From: Candidatus Hydrogenedentota bacterium
Lineage (GTDB): Bacteria; Hydrogenedentota; Hydrogenedentia; Hydrogenedentales; CAITNO01
DNA length: 10,048 nucleotides
Direction: 5' to 3'
Assembly: GCA_007124105.1 (NCBI GenBank)
Contig: SLFT01000297.1
Coordinates: 1-10,048, forward strand
This document shows, one piece after another, positions 1-6,526 of the stretch (its first letter is position 1; every line of letters begins with the position of its first letter). A program made the position numbers and the translations under genes. The notes under the pieces were generated by a model. The model was not told where the DNA came from. It searched no databases and saw only the letters and a list, made by a program, of their open reading frames with translations.

Positions 1-25
1 GCGGCACTGTAACGACCGTTTTCAT
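1..25 (-). CDS. Possible start of a downstream gene (partial, 8 codons visible)
   Basis: An ATG at 25-23 on the minus strand opens a frame reading MKTVVTVP before the window ends. It begins 7 bases after the peroxidase stop codon, so it could be the next gene of the same operon. No clear Shine-Dalgarno sequence precedes it, and eight codons are too few to identify a family. The frame is open, but an open run this short has little weight. It may equally be untranslated sequence. Confidence 0.25.
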
Positions 26-32
26 GCGCGGG

Positions 33-629
33 TCAGACGTGTTCCGACTTGTTATCCAGGGCCGCTTCAATGGCCTGGATGACTTCGTCGGCGCTGGGGC
101 TGGTGGCGGGGCCAAAACGGGCTATGGGCTTACCGTCTCTGCCAATCAGAAACTTGGTGAAGTTCCACTTGATCATGCCGCCGTGGTCTGGGTTGGTGCG
201 TCGTGAAACAAGGTCGTCATAGAGCGGCGCTTTGTTGCGTCCCAACACAGATATCTTTGAGAAGATTGGGAAACTCACGCCATAGTTCAGCGAACAGAAT
301 TCCAGAATTTCAGCGTCCGTTCCGGGTTCCTGGCCCATGAAGTCATTCGCCGGGAAGCCGAGTATCACGAATCCCGCTTCCCTGTATTGTTGATATAGGG
401 ACTCCAACTCTTCATATTGCGGCGTAAACCCGCATTTGGACGCTACATTCACAATCATGACAACCCGGCCCTCGTATTGGGATAACGGGATGTCGTCGCC
501 GTTGATGTCGGTCATGGTATGTCGCAGTACATTTACCGCTTCGCCGCCGGCGTTGACGCGGCTATATCCAAACCATACAAGCGCCGCTACGAAGACCATA
601 CCCACAAGGAGAATCAACCAATAGTTCAT
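33..629 (-). CDS. Membrane-anchored glutathione peroxidase family thiol peroxidase
   Basis: This 198-residue protein belongs to the glutathione peroxidase family, which reduces hydrogen peroxide or lipid hydroperoxides; most bacterial members use thioredoxin. Residues 3-21 are a hydrophobic segment followed by GYSR, an uncleaved anchor or signal anchor that would place the thioredoxin fold outside the inner membrane. The family signatures are NVASKCGFTPQY (catalytic Cys66), GQEPG (Gln100) and WNFTKFL (Trp155-Asn156), which complete the tetrad. The catalytic codon is TGC, so this is not a selenoprotein. The usual GFPCNQF reads GFPANDF here, losing one Cys and one Gln. Cys112 in FCSLNYGVSFP matches the resolving-Cys region of two-Cys members such as BtuE. 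An AAGGGTG ribosome site (635-641) lies 5 bases before the ATG. The gene is divergent from the MDR gene. Family is certain; physiological reductant is inferred. Confidence 0.93.
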   Translation of the reverse strand: MNYWLILLVGMVFVAALVWFGYSRVNAGGEAVNVLRHTMTDINGDDIPLSQYEGRVVMIVNVASKCGFTPQYEELESLYQQYREAGFVILGFPANDFMGQEPGTDAEILEFCSLNYGVSFPIFSKISVLGRNKAPLYDDLVSRRTNPDHGGMIKWNFTKFLIGRDGKPIARFGPATSPSADEVIQAIEAALDNKSEHV

Positions 630-707
630 GGAATCACCCTTTCGATGTTGTTGTTATAGTAAACACTTGCGTGTGACTGATTATTCATGGGATGAACGAG
701 TTTATTT

Positions 708-736
708 TTGGTTTCATCCAGACACCGTGCTACCAT
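708..736 (+). promoter_or_regulatory. Weak candidate promoter for the MDR gene
   Basis: TTGGTT (708-713) and TACCAT (731-736) are separated by 17 bases and would give a leader of about 75 bases before the ATG at 820. Each hexamer matches the sigma-70 consensus only partly. This is the best-spaced pair I found by eye in the 190-base divergent spacer, so it is only a suggestion. Confidence 0.2.
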
Positions 737-752
737 GCACGATGATTACACT

Positions 753-777
753 AGCCGTACAGGCGGCTTACCGTCTG
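753..777 (+). repeat. Two overlapping, mutually exclusive hairpins in the MDR gene leader
   Basis: AGCCG (753-757) can pair with CGGCT (764-768) around a 6-base loop. Alternatively CAGGCGG (760-766) can pair with CCGTCTG (771-777) around the loop CTTA, a 7-bp stem with one G-U pair. The two structures share bases 764-766, so they exclude each other. Neither is followed by a T-run, and the nearest edge is 42 bases before the start codon. They could be chance folds in GC-rich sequence. No function is shown. Confidence 0.25.
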
Positions 778-819
778 AACCTGAATGATGCAGCTGCTTT
801 GAAGAAGGAGACCATACAG

Positions 820-1803
820 ATGCGCGCATGGCGTTTTCATGAACCGGGCAATATCGCGAATCTTGTGCTGGAAGAAGTGGACACACCGCCGTTGAACATC
901 GGTGAGGCCCTGGTGCGACTGGAGTGCGCCGCGCTGAACCCTGCGGACCGCTATCTGGTGCAGGGACAATACCCACGGGCGGGGGCGCCGCCCTTCACGC
1001 CCGGACGTGACGGCGCAGGCACGGTGGTGGAGGTTGGTCCGGACAGTCGGTTTACGCCGGGCGACAAGGTGTGTCTGCTCGGCGGCGGCCTCACTGGCGT
1101 ATCGCTTCCGGGCACCCTGGCGGAATACGCGCCGTTGCCCGAGGCGTGGCTGGCGCCCATTCCTGACGCCTGGACTTTTGAACAGGCCGCGACAACGCTG
1201 ACCAGTCTCACGGCGTGGCGGGCATTGGAGATTTGCGGCGGCCTGCAATCCAACGATACCGTGTTGGTCACAGGCGCGTCAGGCGGCGTGGGCGTGGCAG
1301 CGGTATTTCTGGCCAAAGCCTTGGGCGCGCGGATTGTCGCCCTGTCGCGCAGCGCGGAAAAACGCAAGAACCTCATCGCCTTGGGCGCGGATGCCGCCAT
1401 TGACACTGAATCGTCAACCCTTGAAAAAGAAGTGCGCGCCGCCGCGGGCGACCAACCCATATCGTTGGTAATCGAGAATTTGGGCGGCCCGTATCTTGAG
1501 AAAAGTGTGCGCATGGTCGCGCCGGAAGGCAGGATTATGGTGATCGGATTGCTTGCCGATCTTACTGCAACCGTTACCATCGGCCTGCTTATTCATAAGA
1601 ATATCCGTATTCAGGGTATGAGCGTGAACAATTTCAAGGCGAAAGAGGCGCAGGATGCCTGGACAAAAATCGTTGACTTGTATAACGCTAATCATCACCG
1701 CCCGCCCATCAGCCAGGTCTTTCCCTTCGCGCAGGTACAAGAAGCGTTCGCGCATTTGCAAGCCGGGCCTATGGGCAAGGTGCTGGTTCGTTGCAGCGCA
1801 TAA
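820..1803 (+). CDS. Zinc-independent quinone oxidoreductase-like MDR family NAD(P)H enzyme
   Basis: This 327-residue cytoplasmic protein is a medium-chain dehydrogenase/reductase of the quinone oxidoreductase branch, which uses NADPH or NADH to reduce quinones, enones or related electrophiles. The N-terminal GroES-like half shows GRDGAGTVVEVG (residues 62-73) and GDKV (81-84). The nucleotide-binding Rossmann motif is TGASGGVGVAAVF (151-163). There is no four-Cys structural zinc loop and no Cys-His catalytic zinc pair, which separates it from alcohol dehydrogenases. Length is typical of the branch. The frame is open back to 628, but the start at 820 is preferred: AAGGAG (805-810) lies 9 bases upstream, and MRAWRF is a typical family beginning. 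The preceding 64 in-frame codons resemble no MDR protein. It is divergent from the peroxidase, so a shared stress role is possible. The substrate cannot be told from sequence. Confidence 0.9.
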   Translation: MRAWRFHEPGNIANLVLEEVDTPPLNIGEALVRLECAALNPADRYLVQGQYPRAGAPPFTPGRDGAGTVVEVGPDSRFTPGDKVCLLGGGLTGVSLPGTLAEYAPLPEAWLAPIPDAWTFEQAATTLTSLTAWRALEICGGLQSNDTVLVTGASGGVGVAAVFLAKALGARIVALSRSAEKRKNLIALGADAAIDTESSTLEKEVRAAAGDQPISLVIENLGGPYLEKSVRMVAPEGRIMVIGLLADLTATVTIGLLIHKNIRIQGMSVNNFKAKEAQDAWTKIVDLYNANHHRPPISQVFPFAQVQEAFAHLQAGPMGKVLVRCSA

Positions 1804-1869
1804 ATCATTGTGGCGTCTTCCAGTGCCTGTTGGGTTGCTTATGAAGCGGCAGCTATGATACGTCCGTTA

Positions 1870-1890
1870 AAACGCGGCTAATAGCGGTTT
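1870..1890. terminator. Weak inverted repeat between convergent genes, possible terminator
   Basis: AAACGC (1870-1875) can pair with GCGGTTT (1884-1890) if one G is bulged, with an 8-base loop. Read on the minus strand, the hairpin ends in a TTTT tract, so it could terminate nhaC transcription. It sits in the 96-base gap between the MDR and nhaC stop codons, where a terminator is expected. The stem is short and imperfect. Confidence 0.22.
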
Positions 1891-1899
1891 GCGTCTTTG

Positions 1900-3369
1900 T
1901 CACTCCGCAGTTGCGTCGGGATTTGCCGGCAGCGTCTTGATGCCAATGTGCATGCCCGCCATGACAATGGCTACCACTGGCGACAGCAGGTTGAAGAAGC
2001 AGAAGGGCAGATACGCGAAAGTTGATACGCCCAGTACGCTTGCCGCGAAAGCGCCGCAGGTATTCCAGGGCACCAGAACAGAAGTAAGCGTACCGCCGTC
2101 CTCGAGCGCGCGAGAGAGATTGCGCGGCTCCATGTTGTATTGTTTGTACGCATTTCGATACATGCGTCCCGGCAACACAATAGCCAGGTACTGTTCCGCT
2201 ACAAAGATATTGAACAGCGCGCTGGTTGTTATGGTGGCGATGATCAGGCTGCCCGCGCCGCGTACGCGGCTCAAAATCGCCCGGGCAATACGCGGCATCA
2301 GGCCTGTCGCTTCCATGGCGCCGCCAAAGAGCATGGCGGTCATAATCAGCGCGATAGTATCGTACATGCCCGCAAGGCCGCCCCGCGATAAAAGCGCGTC
2401 CACCACTTCATGGCCGCTATCAAGAGAAAACCCTTCATAAGCGGTCATAACCAACAATACATAGCGCTCACTCCAAGGCATGGCCGCACCCTGTTCCGTC
2501 ACAAACTGAAGCGGCTGAAACACCAGCGCCGCCGCCGCGCCTAGCAACGCCCCTGCCACCAGCGCAGGAATGGCGGGGACGCCCCGGGCCGCCAGCACAA
2601 TCACCAGCGCGGGTACAAGAAGCAAATACCAACGCACGGTAAAACTGTTTTCGATGCCGGCAAGGATGCCGGAAACCGATGTGGCGCTGAATTCTCCGGG
2701 AGTATAAAAAAGACTGACGGCTGTGAACAGCAGCAGTGTAAGCGTAAAACTTGGGATAGTGGTATAAAACATGTGCCGAATGTGCGTGAATAACTCGCTG
2801 CCTGCAATGCCCGGCGCCAGATTGGTTGTATCGGACAGGGGCGACATTTTATCGCCGAAATAGGCGCCGGATATAATGGCGCCGGCCACCAGCGGGGCCG
2901 GGAAGCCAAGCGCCGCGCCAATACCGAGCAGCGCTATACCCACGGTGCCCATGGTAGACCAACTACTGCCCACCGCCAGCGAAACGATGGCGCATACGAT
3001 GCAGGCCACGGGCAGAAATACTGTGGGCGTCAATACACGGATGCCATGGTAAATCATGGTGGGCACAATACCGCTGAGAATCCATAAACCAATGAGGCAG
3101 CCTACGATCATGAGGATCAATACGGCTTCCATGGCAAGCACAATGGACTTGATGGCGCGACTTTCAATGTCGCGATACCGCAGTTTCAGGATAAACCGTC
3201 CCAGCAAGGCCACGAACACGCCGGAAAAAAGCAACGCCATCTGGTTCGGCCCCGCCGAAGAATCATCGCCGAACAGGTAAACATTCGCGCCAATCAATGC
3301 CAGCAATACGGCGCACGGCGTGAGGGCAAGCCACAGGGGCGGTTGTTTCTTTGGTACAGTCTCGGACAT
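1900..3369 (-). CDS. nhaC: NhaC family Na+/H+ antiporter
   Basis: This 489-residue inner-membrane protein exchanges Na+ for H+ in the manner of NhaC antiporters, supporting sodium and pH homeostasis. About eleven to twelve hydrophobic segments can be seen. The family signature is clear: GSSWSTMGTVGIALLGIG (residues 134-151), followed by SGAYFGDKMSPLSDTTNLAP (167-186), the conserved acidic and polar stretch of the transport site. The C-terminal part has the typical ALEDGG and LVPWNTCGAFAA motifs. The length is near the family's usual size. AAGGGAG (3378-3384) lies 8 bases before the ATG, so the start is well supported. It is a single-gene unit, convergent with the MDR gene and divergent from rhaB. 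Some NhaC relatives exchange malate and lactate (MleN), so the ion specificity is inferred from family, not shown. Confidence 0.94.
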   Translation of the reverse strand: MSETVPKKQPPLWLALTPCAVLLALIGANVYLFGDDSSAGPNQMALLFSGVFVALLGRFILKLRYRDIESRAIKSIVLAMEAVLILMIVGCLIGLWILSGIVPTMIYHGIRVLTPTVFLPVACIVCAIVSLAVGSSWSTMGTVGIALLGIGAALGFPAPLVAGAIISGAYFGDKMSPLSDTTNLAPGIAGSELFTHIRHMFYTTIPSFTLTLLLFTAVSLFYTPGEFSATSVSGILAGIENSFTVRWYLLLVPALVIVLAARGVPAIPALVAGALLGAAAALVFQPLQFVTEQGAAMPWSERYVLLVMTAYEGFSLDSGHEVVDALLSRGGLAGMYDTIALIMTAMLFGGAMEATGLMPRIARAILSRVRGAGSLIIATITTSALFNIFVAEQYLAIVLPGRMYRNAYKQYNMEPRNLSRALEDGGTLTSVLVPWNTCGAFAASVLGVSTFAYLPFCFFNLLSPVVAIVMAGMHIGIKTLPANPDATAE

Positions 3370-3395
3370 AATAGATACTCCCTTAAAGAGCCTTT

Positions 3396-3425
3396 ACTAT
3401 ACCCTACGACGCGATGAACAGTCCA
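3396..3425 (-). promoter_or_regulatory. Candidate sigma-70-type promoter for nhaC
   Basis: Read on the minus strand, TGGACT (3425-3420) and TATAGT (3401-3396) are separated by 18 bases. The -10 matches five of six consensus bases and the -35 matches four. Transcription would start near 3389, giving a leader of about 20 bases that still contains the AAGGGAG ribosome site. Confidence 0.38.
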
Positions 3426-3459
3426 CAGTGCATGGCCTGGCTAAGACAAACTTGCCCTC

Positions 3460-3486
3460 TTGACTGATAAATACGTATGGTATCAG
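3460..3486 (+). promoter_or_regulatory. Nested dyad upstream of rhaB, candidate operator with a -35-like element
   Basis: CTGATA (3464-3469) and TATCAG (3481-3486) are perfect inverted 6-mers flanking the 8-base palindrome ATACGTAT (3471-3478). The result is a nearly symmetric 23-base element. TTGACT (3460-3465) resembles a -35 box and overlaps the left arm; no convincing -10 lies at 16-18 bases, although TATCAG is 15 away. The dyad ends 42 bases before the rhaB start codon. That position would suit a repressor or activator site controlling rhaB, and perhaps nhaC on the other side. The binding protein is unknown. Confidence 0.33.
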
Positions 3487-3528
3487 GGCATCTACAAATG
3501 ACGGTTTAACTTTTCCGAGGAGGACAGC

Positions 3529-4998
3529 ATGACAAAACAACATCGTTTTCTGGCATTTGATCTTGGCGCGGAGAGCGGGCGCGCCGTTTTGGGCGTACTT
3601 GATGGCGGACGCCTCACGTTGCATGAGATACACCGTTTCAGAACGGAAGGCCTGTTCATGCTGGGGGTGCGCCAATGGGACATTGCGCGTATATACGAAG
3701 AAATGATTTATGGGTTGGACCGATGTGTGCGTGAATATGGCCCCGACCTGGATGGTATTGCCGTGGACACCTGGGGCGTGGATTTTGGATTGGTGGCGTC
3801 GGACGGCACGGTGCTCGCCAATCCTCGCCATTACCGGGACAAGGCCAACGAGGGCATGCAGGAGCGCGCCTTCAGTGTTGTGCCGCGCGCCGATATTTAC
3901 AAGGCCACGGGAATACAGTTTCTGCCCTTTAACACGCTGTACCAGTTGCTGAATTATAAAGAGAACAACTCGCCACTCCTTGCCGTCGCTGACACGTTGT
4001 TGTTAATGGGTGATTTATTCGCCTATCTGCTTTCGGGACGCAAAGCATGCGAATACACCAACGCCTCTACCAGCCAGATGTTAAATCCACACACCCGTCT
4101 CTGGGACAAGACGCTTATCGAAAAATTGGGATTGCCGCACAACCTGCTGCTTGATCCCGTTTCGCCCGGAACGGTGCTGGGGCCAATCCGCGGCGATATT
4201 GCCGAACAGACGGGCGTGAATCCGAACGTGCCCATTATCGCTACCGCATCACACGATACCGCCTCTGCCGTTGCCGCTGTGCCTGTCGCGGATGCCGGAG
4301 ATGAGTGGGCATACCTCTCCAGCGGCACATGGTCGTTGCTGGGCGCTGAGCTGACGGCGCCGCATATCAGCGACGGCAGTCTGCGTGAGGATTTTACAAA
4401 CGAAGGCGGAGTGGCTGGACGCATCCGGTTCCTGAAAAACATTTTCGGCCTTTGGCTGGTACAGGAGTGCCGACGCAGCTGGGAGCATGAGGACGGGAAA
4501 TCGTTGGATTACGGCGCATTAACCGCGGAAGCGGCGGCCAGTACGCCGTTTAATGGCTGCATAGACCTTGATGACGAGCGGCTGATTGCCCCCGATGATA
4601 TGCCCGCCCTTATTCAGACTTTGTGCCGCGAGGCAGGAGTGCCCGTGCCCGAGACGCGCGGCGCTATTCTACGGTGCGCGCTGGAAAGCCTGGCGCTGAA
4701 GTATCGGGTGACCTTGCGTAAACTGGACACCCTGCTGGGACGCACAACCCGTTGCCTGCACATTATCGGCGGCGGCGTCCAAAATAAACTGTTGAACCAG
4801 ATGACCGCAGACGCATGCGGCATCCCTGTAATTACGGGACCCATTGAAGCAACCGCCCTGGGCAACATCGGGGTGCAGGCCATGGCAGTGGGCGCTCTCA
4901 GCAGCCTCGAGGAATTACGAAAGACCATCAGCCGTTCCGTGACGCCTGAGAATTACACGCCCGAGAATACAAGCGCCTGGGACAATTTAGACAAATAG
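3529..4998 (+). CDS. rhaB: L-rhamnulose kinase (rhamnulokinase)
   Basis: This 489-residue cytoplasmic FGGY-family sugar kinase phosphorylates L-rhamnulose to L-rhamnulose 1-phosphate with ATP, the second step of L-rhamnose breakdown. The N-terminal phosphate-binding motif is FDLGAESGRAVLG (residues 10-22). The rhamnulokinase-specific VDTWGVDFGLV is followed by NPRHYRD. Further family blocks are SHDTASAVAAVP, YLSSGTWSLLGAE, TNEGGVAGRIRFLKN and the C-terminal adenosine-binding IIGGGVQNKLLNQ followed by GPIEATALGNIG. Length equals that of known RhaB proteins. GAGGAGG (3517-3523) lies 5 bases before the ATG, a strong ribosome site. The gene stands alone: no rhaA, rhaD or regulator is visible on either side, so the rest of the pathway must be encoded elsewhere. 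A dyad in the upstream spacer may be its operator. Identification is secure. Confidence 0.96.
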   Translation: MTKQHRFLAFDLGAESGRAVLGVLDGGRLTLHEIHRFRTEGLFMLGVRQWDIARIYEEMIYGLDRCVREYGPDLDGIAVDTWGVDFGLVASDGTVLANPRHYRDKANEGMQERAFSVVPRADIYKATGIQFLPFNTLYQLLNYKENNSPLLAVADTLLLMGDLFAYLLSGRKACEYTNASTSQMLNPHTRLWDKTLIEKLGLPHNLLLDPVSPGTVLGPIRGDIAEQTGVNPNVPIIATASHDTASAVAAVPVADAGDEWAYLSSGTWSLLGAELTAPHISDGSLREDFTNEGGVAGRIRFLKNIFGLWLVQECRRSWEHEDGKSLDYGALTAEAAASTPFNGCIDLDDERLIAPDDMPALIQTLCREAGVPVPETRGAILRCALESLALKYRVTLRKLDTLLGRTTRCLHIIGGGVQNKLLNQMTADACGIPVITGPIEATALGNIGVQAMAVGALSSLEELRKTISRSVTPENYTPENTSAWDNLDK

Positions 4999-5010
4999 CG
5001 TCTATTAGTC
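4990..5010. repeat. Inverted repeat spanning two convergent stop codons
   Basis: GAC (4990-4992) and AATAG (4994-4998) pair with CTATT (5002-5006) and GTC (5008-5010), with one A-A mismatch and a 3-base loop. The repeat contains the rhaB TAG (4996-4998) and the glycosyltransferase TAA (5007-5005 on the minus strand). It is AT-rich with no T-run, so at best it is a weak bidirectional terminator. Confidence 0.25.
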
Positions 5011-6081
5011 CGTATCACCTTCTTCGTTCTGGGAATCCGACGTGGACGCGGACGTTTTCAAGATTTCGATGCAAGCGTCATAAGCCATCTCCGGCGTGAT
5101 TTCTTCCAGATAGCGTATTCCCTCTGTGGGCGGCAGGTTGCGTTCCGGAGACTCTGGTCCCTTGTACAGCACTCGGCTGGGCAGCCGATATGGATGATGC
5201 TTTGCAGGCGAGGTGCCGCCGAATACGGCTACGACAGGTATATCCATGGCAGAAGCAATATGCATGGGACCCGTGTCTCCTCCAAAGAACAGATCGCATT
5301 GCTTGACCAGCCAGGTAAAATGCTTCAGGTCAGGCGTTTCGGGTGCAATGTGCGGGTTGCGCTTTGCCATGCCGTGAACCTGTTGGGCAATAGGGCGTTG
5401 TCCGGGACCCCAGGTTAACATCACCTCAAACCGCCCGTCTGCGAGCAACAAATCAGCCAGTGCAGCATAATAATTCAACGGCCATTGTTTCTCGGGTCTG
5501 TCAACGGGCGCATGCATGGCAACAATGATTTTACCGCTATGAAAGTCTTCGTGGATGTATTCCTCGATTGTGTCCTGTACGTCCTCGGATACGGCTATGA
5601 GAACATCCAGGTTCTCGCGCGCTGCGCCGGCGGCTTTTGCCAGCAGCAGATTCTCCTCAATGCGGTTCAATTGGGTTGACGGTAACACAACACAGTGGTT
5701 GGCAAAACGATGGCTCATTTCCTGGGCGCGCGGCGGCGCAAAGGCGTAACGGTCCTTGGCGCGGCTGGCGCGCATTACCAGGCCACTTTTCAGGATACCA
5801 TGAAAATCCAGAATCATGTCATATTTAGACTCGCGAATATGCCCGCAGAAATCACGGAACACCCGCGCGCCGCGCCAAAATCCTTCTGGACGATCAAAGA
5901 CATGAATCTGGTCAAGTGCAGGATGATCGGAAATGATGTCCAGTGATTTAGGTTCCACGGCCCAGTCAATCTGTGCGTGCGGATACGCGTCGCGCAACCC
6001 ATGCAACGCGGGCAACACGCGAACGACGTCGCCAATTGCGCTGAACCGCACAATAAGAATGCGAGGTATGCCGTTAAGCAT
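5005..6081 (-). CDS. Glycosyltransferase family 9 (ADP-heptose:LPS heptosyltransferase-like)
   Basis: This 358-residue protein belongs to GT9, whose members (WaaC, WaaF, WaaQ) transfer heptose from ADP-heptose to the lipopolysaccharide inner core at the cytoplasmic face of the inner membrane. The N-terminal ILIVRFSAIGDVVRVLPAL (residues 8-26) is the family hallmark and includes the conserved Asp18. The donor-binding region shows RPEKQWP (195-201) and FGGDTGPMHIASAMDIPVVA (266-285). The tail after about residue 340 is short, polar and acidic. The frame also has an ATG at 6114, but 6081 is preferred. AGGA lies 8 bases before the inner ATG, whereas the outer one has AGGGG only 2 bases away, and the shorter start fits the usual beginning of the family. 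The gene ends 6 bases from rhaB, convergent. Exact acceptor and sugar are not determinable. Confidence 0.88.
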   Translation of the reverse strand: MLNGIPRILIVRFSAIGDVVRVLPALHGLRDAYPHAQIDWAVEPKSLDIISDHPALDQIHVFDRPEGFWRGARVFRDFCGHIRESKYDMILDFHGILKSGLVMRASRAKDRYAFAPPRAQEMSHRFANHCVVLPSTQLNRIEENLLLAKAAGAARENLDVLIAVSEDVQDTIEEYIHEDFHSGKIIVAMHAPVDRPEKQWPLNYYAALADLLLADGRFEVMLTWGPGQRPIAQQVHGMAKRNPHIAPETPDLKHFTWLVKQCDLFFGGDTGPMHIASAMDIPVVAVFGGTSPAKHHPYRLPSRVLYKGPESPERNLPPTEGIRYLEEITPEMAYDACIEILKTSASTSDSQNEEGDTD

Positions 6082-6197
6082 GAAGACTTTCCTGCTCCCA
6101 GCGCGCGTGGACATCGCCCCTGTGATTTATGGTCGGCGGCGGGGAATGGTCGAGAACAAAAACATCATAAGCGTAGAAATCAGTGCCATCCGATCTC

Positions 6198-6225
6198 CTG
6201 GACATGGTTGAAAACATCTGTCCAG
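6198..6225 (-). terminator. Perfect 7-bp inverted repeat just downstream of the tRNA gene
   Basis: CTGGACA (6198-6204) and TGTCCAG (6219-6225) are perfect inverted arms around a 14-base loop. The element begins 9 bases past the encoded CCA end of the tRNA on the minus strand. Position suits a processing or termination hairpin, but no T-run follows the stem on either strand, so it is not a canonical intrinsic terminator. Otherwise the 153 bases between the glycosyltransferase start and the tRNA show nothing notable. Confidence 0.3.
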
Positions 6226-6234
6226 TGAAACAGC

Positions 6235-6324
<90 letters not shown>

Positions 6325-6334
6325 CGGGAGTGGG

Positions 6335-6364
6335 ATTATAGCGAAGCCGCTGGAAGGAAAGCAA
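6335..6364 (-). promoter_or_regulatory. Sigma-70-type promoter for tRNA-Ser
   Basis: On the minus strand, TTGCTT (6364-6359) and a perfect TATAAT (6340-6335) are separated by 18 bases. Transcription would start about 4-5 bases before the mature tRNA 5' end, a short leader. The -35 is only a half match, but the exact -10 directly upstream of the tRNA makes this the most credible promoter in the window. Confidence 0.6.
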
Positions 6365-6412
6365 CAGGATAGGGCAATTTGTTTTGGAAAGATTTGTGTA
6401 TCAGCAACGGAC

Positions 6413-6449
6413 GTCATAACTGGGTTATCGGAATTATAGCCATTATGAC
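6413..6449. repeat. Long-armed inverted repeat with a TATAAT in its loop
   Basis: GTCATAA (6413-6419) and TTATGAC (6443-6449) are perfect inverted arms. With one bulged C the stem continues through TGG (6421-6423) and CCA (6440-6442), giving 10 pairs. A minus-strand TATAAT (6438-6433) lies inside, but I see no good -35 for it. The element sits in the 202-base spacer between the AsmA/YdbH-like stop codon and the tRNA gene. It could be a terminator stem without a T-run, an operator, or chance. Confidence 0.33.
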
Positions 6450-6526
6450 CCGACAACAGAAGGGGCAGATGTTTGTGCGGGTTACTCCGTACCTATTGCT
6501 GACCGTGGAGAATGAGTCGTGCGGTA

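Noticed and set aside
434..440. Possibility that the peroxidase is a selenoprotein
   Set aside because: The catalytic codon is TGC (Cys) and not an in-frame TGA.
628..819. N-terminal extension of the MDR protein by 64 codons
   Set aside because: The extension has no family resemblance, and a strong AAGGAG precedes the inner ATG at 820.
1889..2440. A 183-codon plus-strand frame inside nhaC
   Set aside because: It is antisense to a secure nhaC frame, and its composition looks like a reverse-complement shadow.
3397..3831. A 144-codon minus-strand frame across the nhaC-rhaB spacer and rhaB start
   Set aside because: It runs antisense to the rhaB N-terminus, has no ribosome site that I can see, and contains no family motif.
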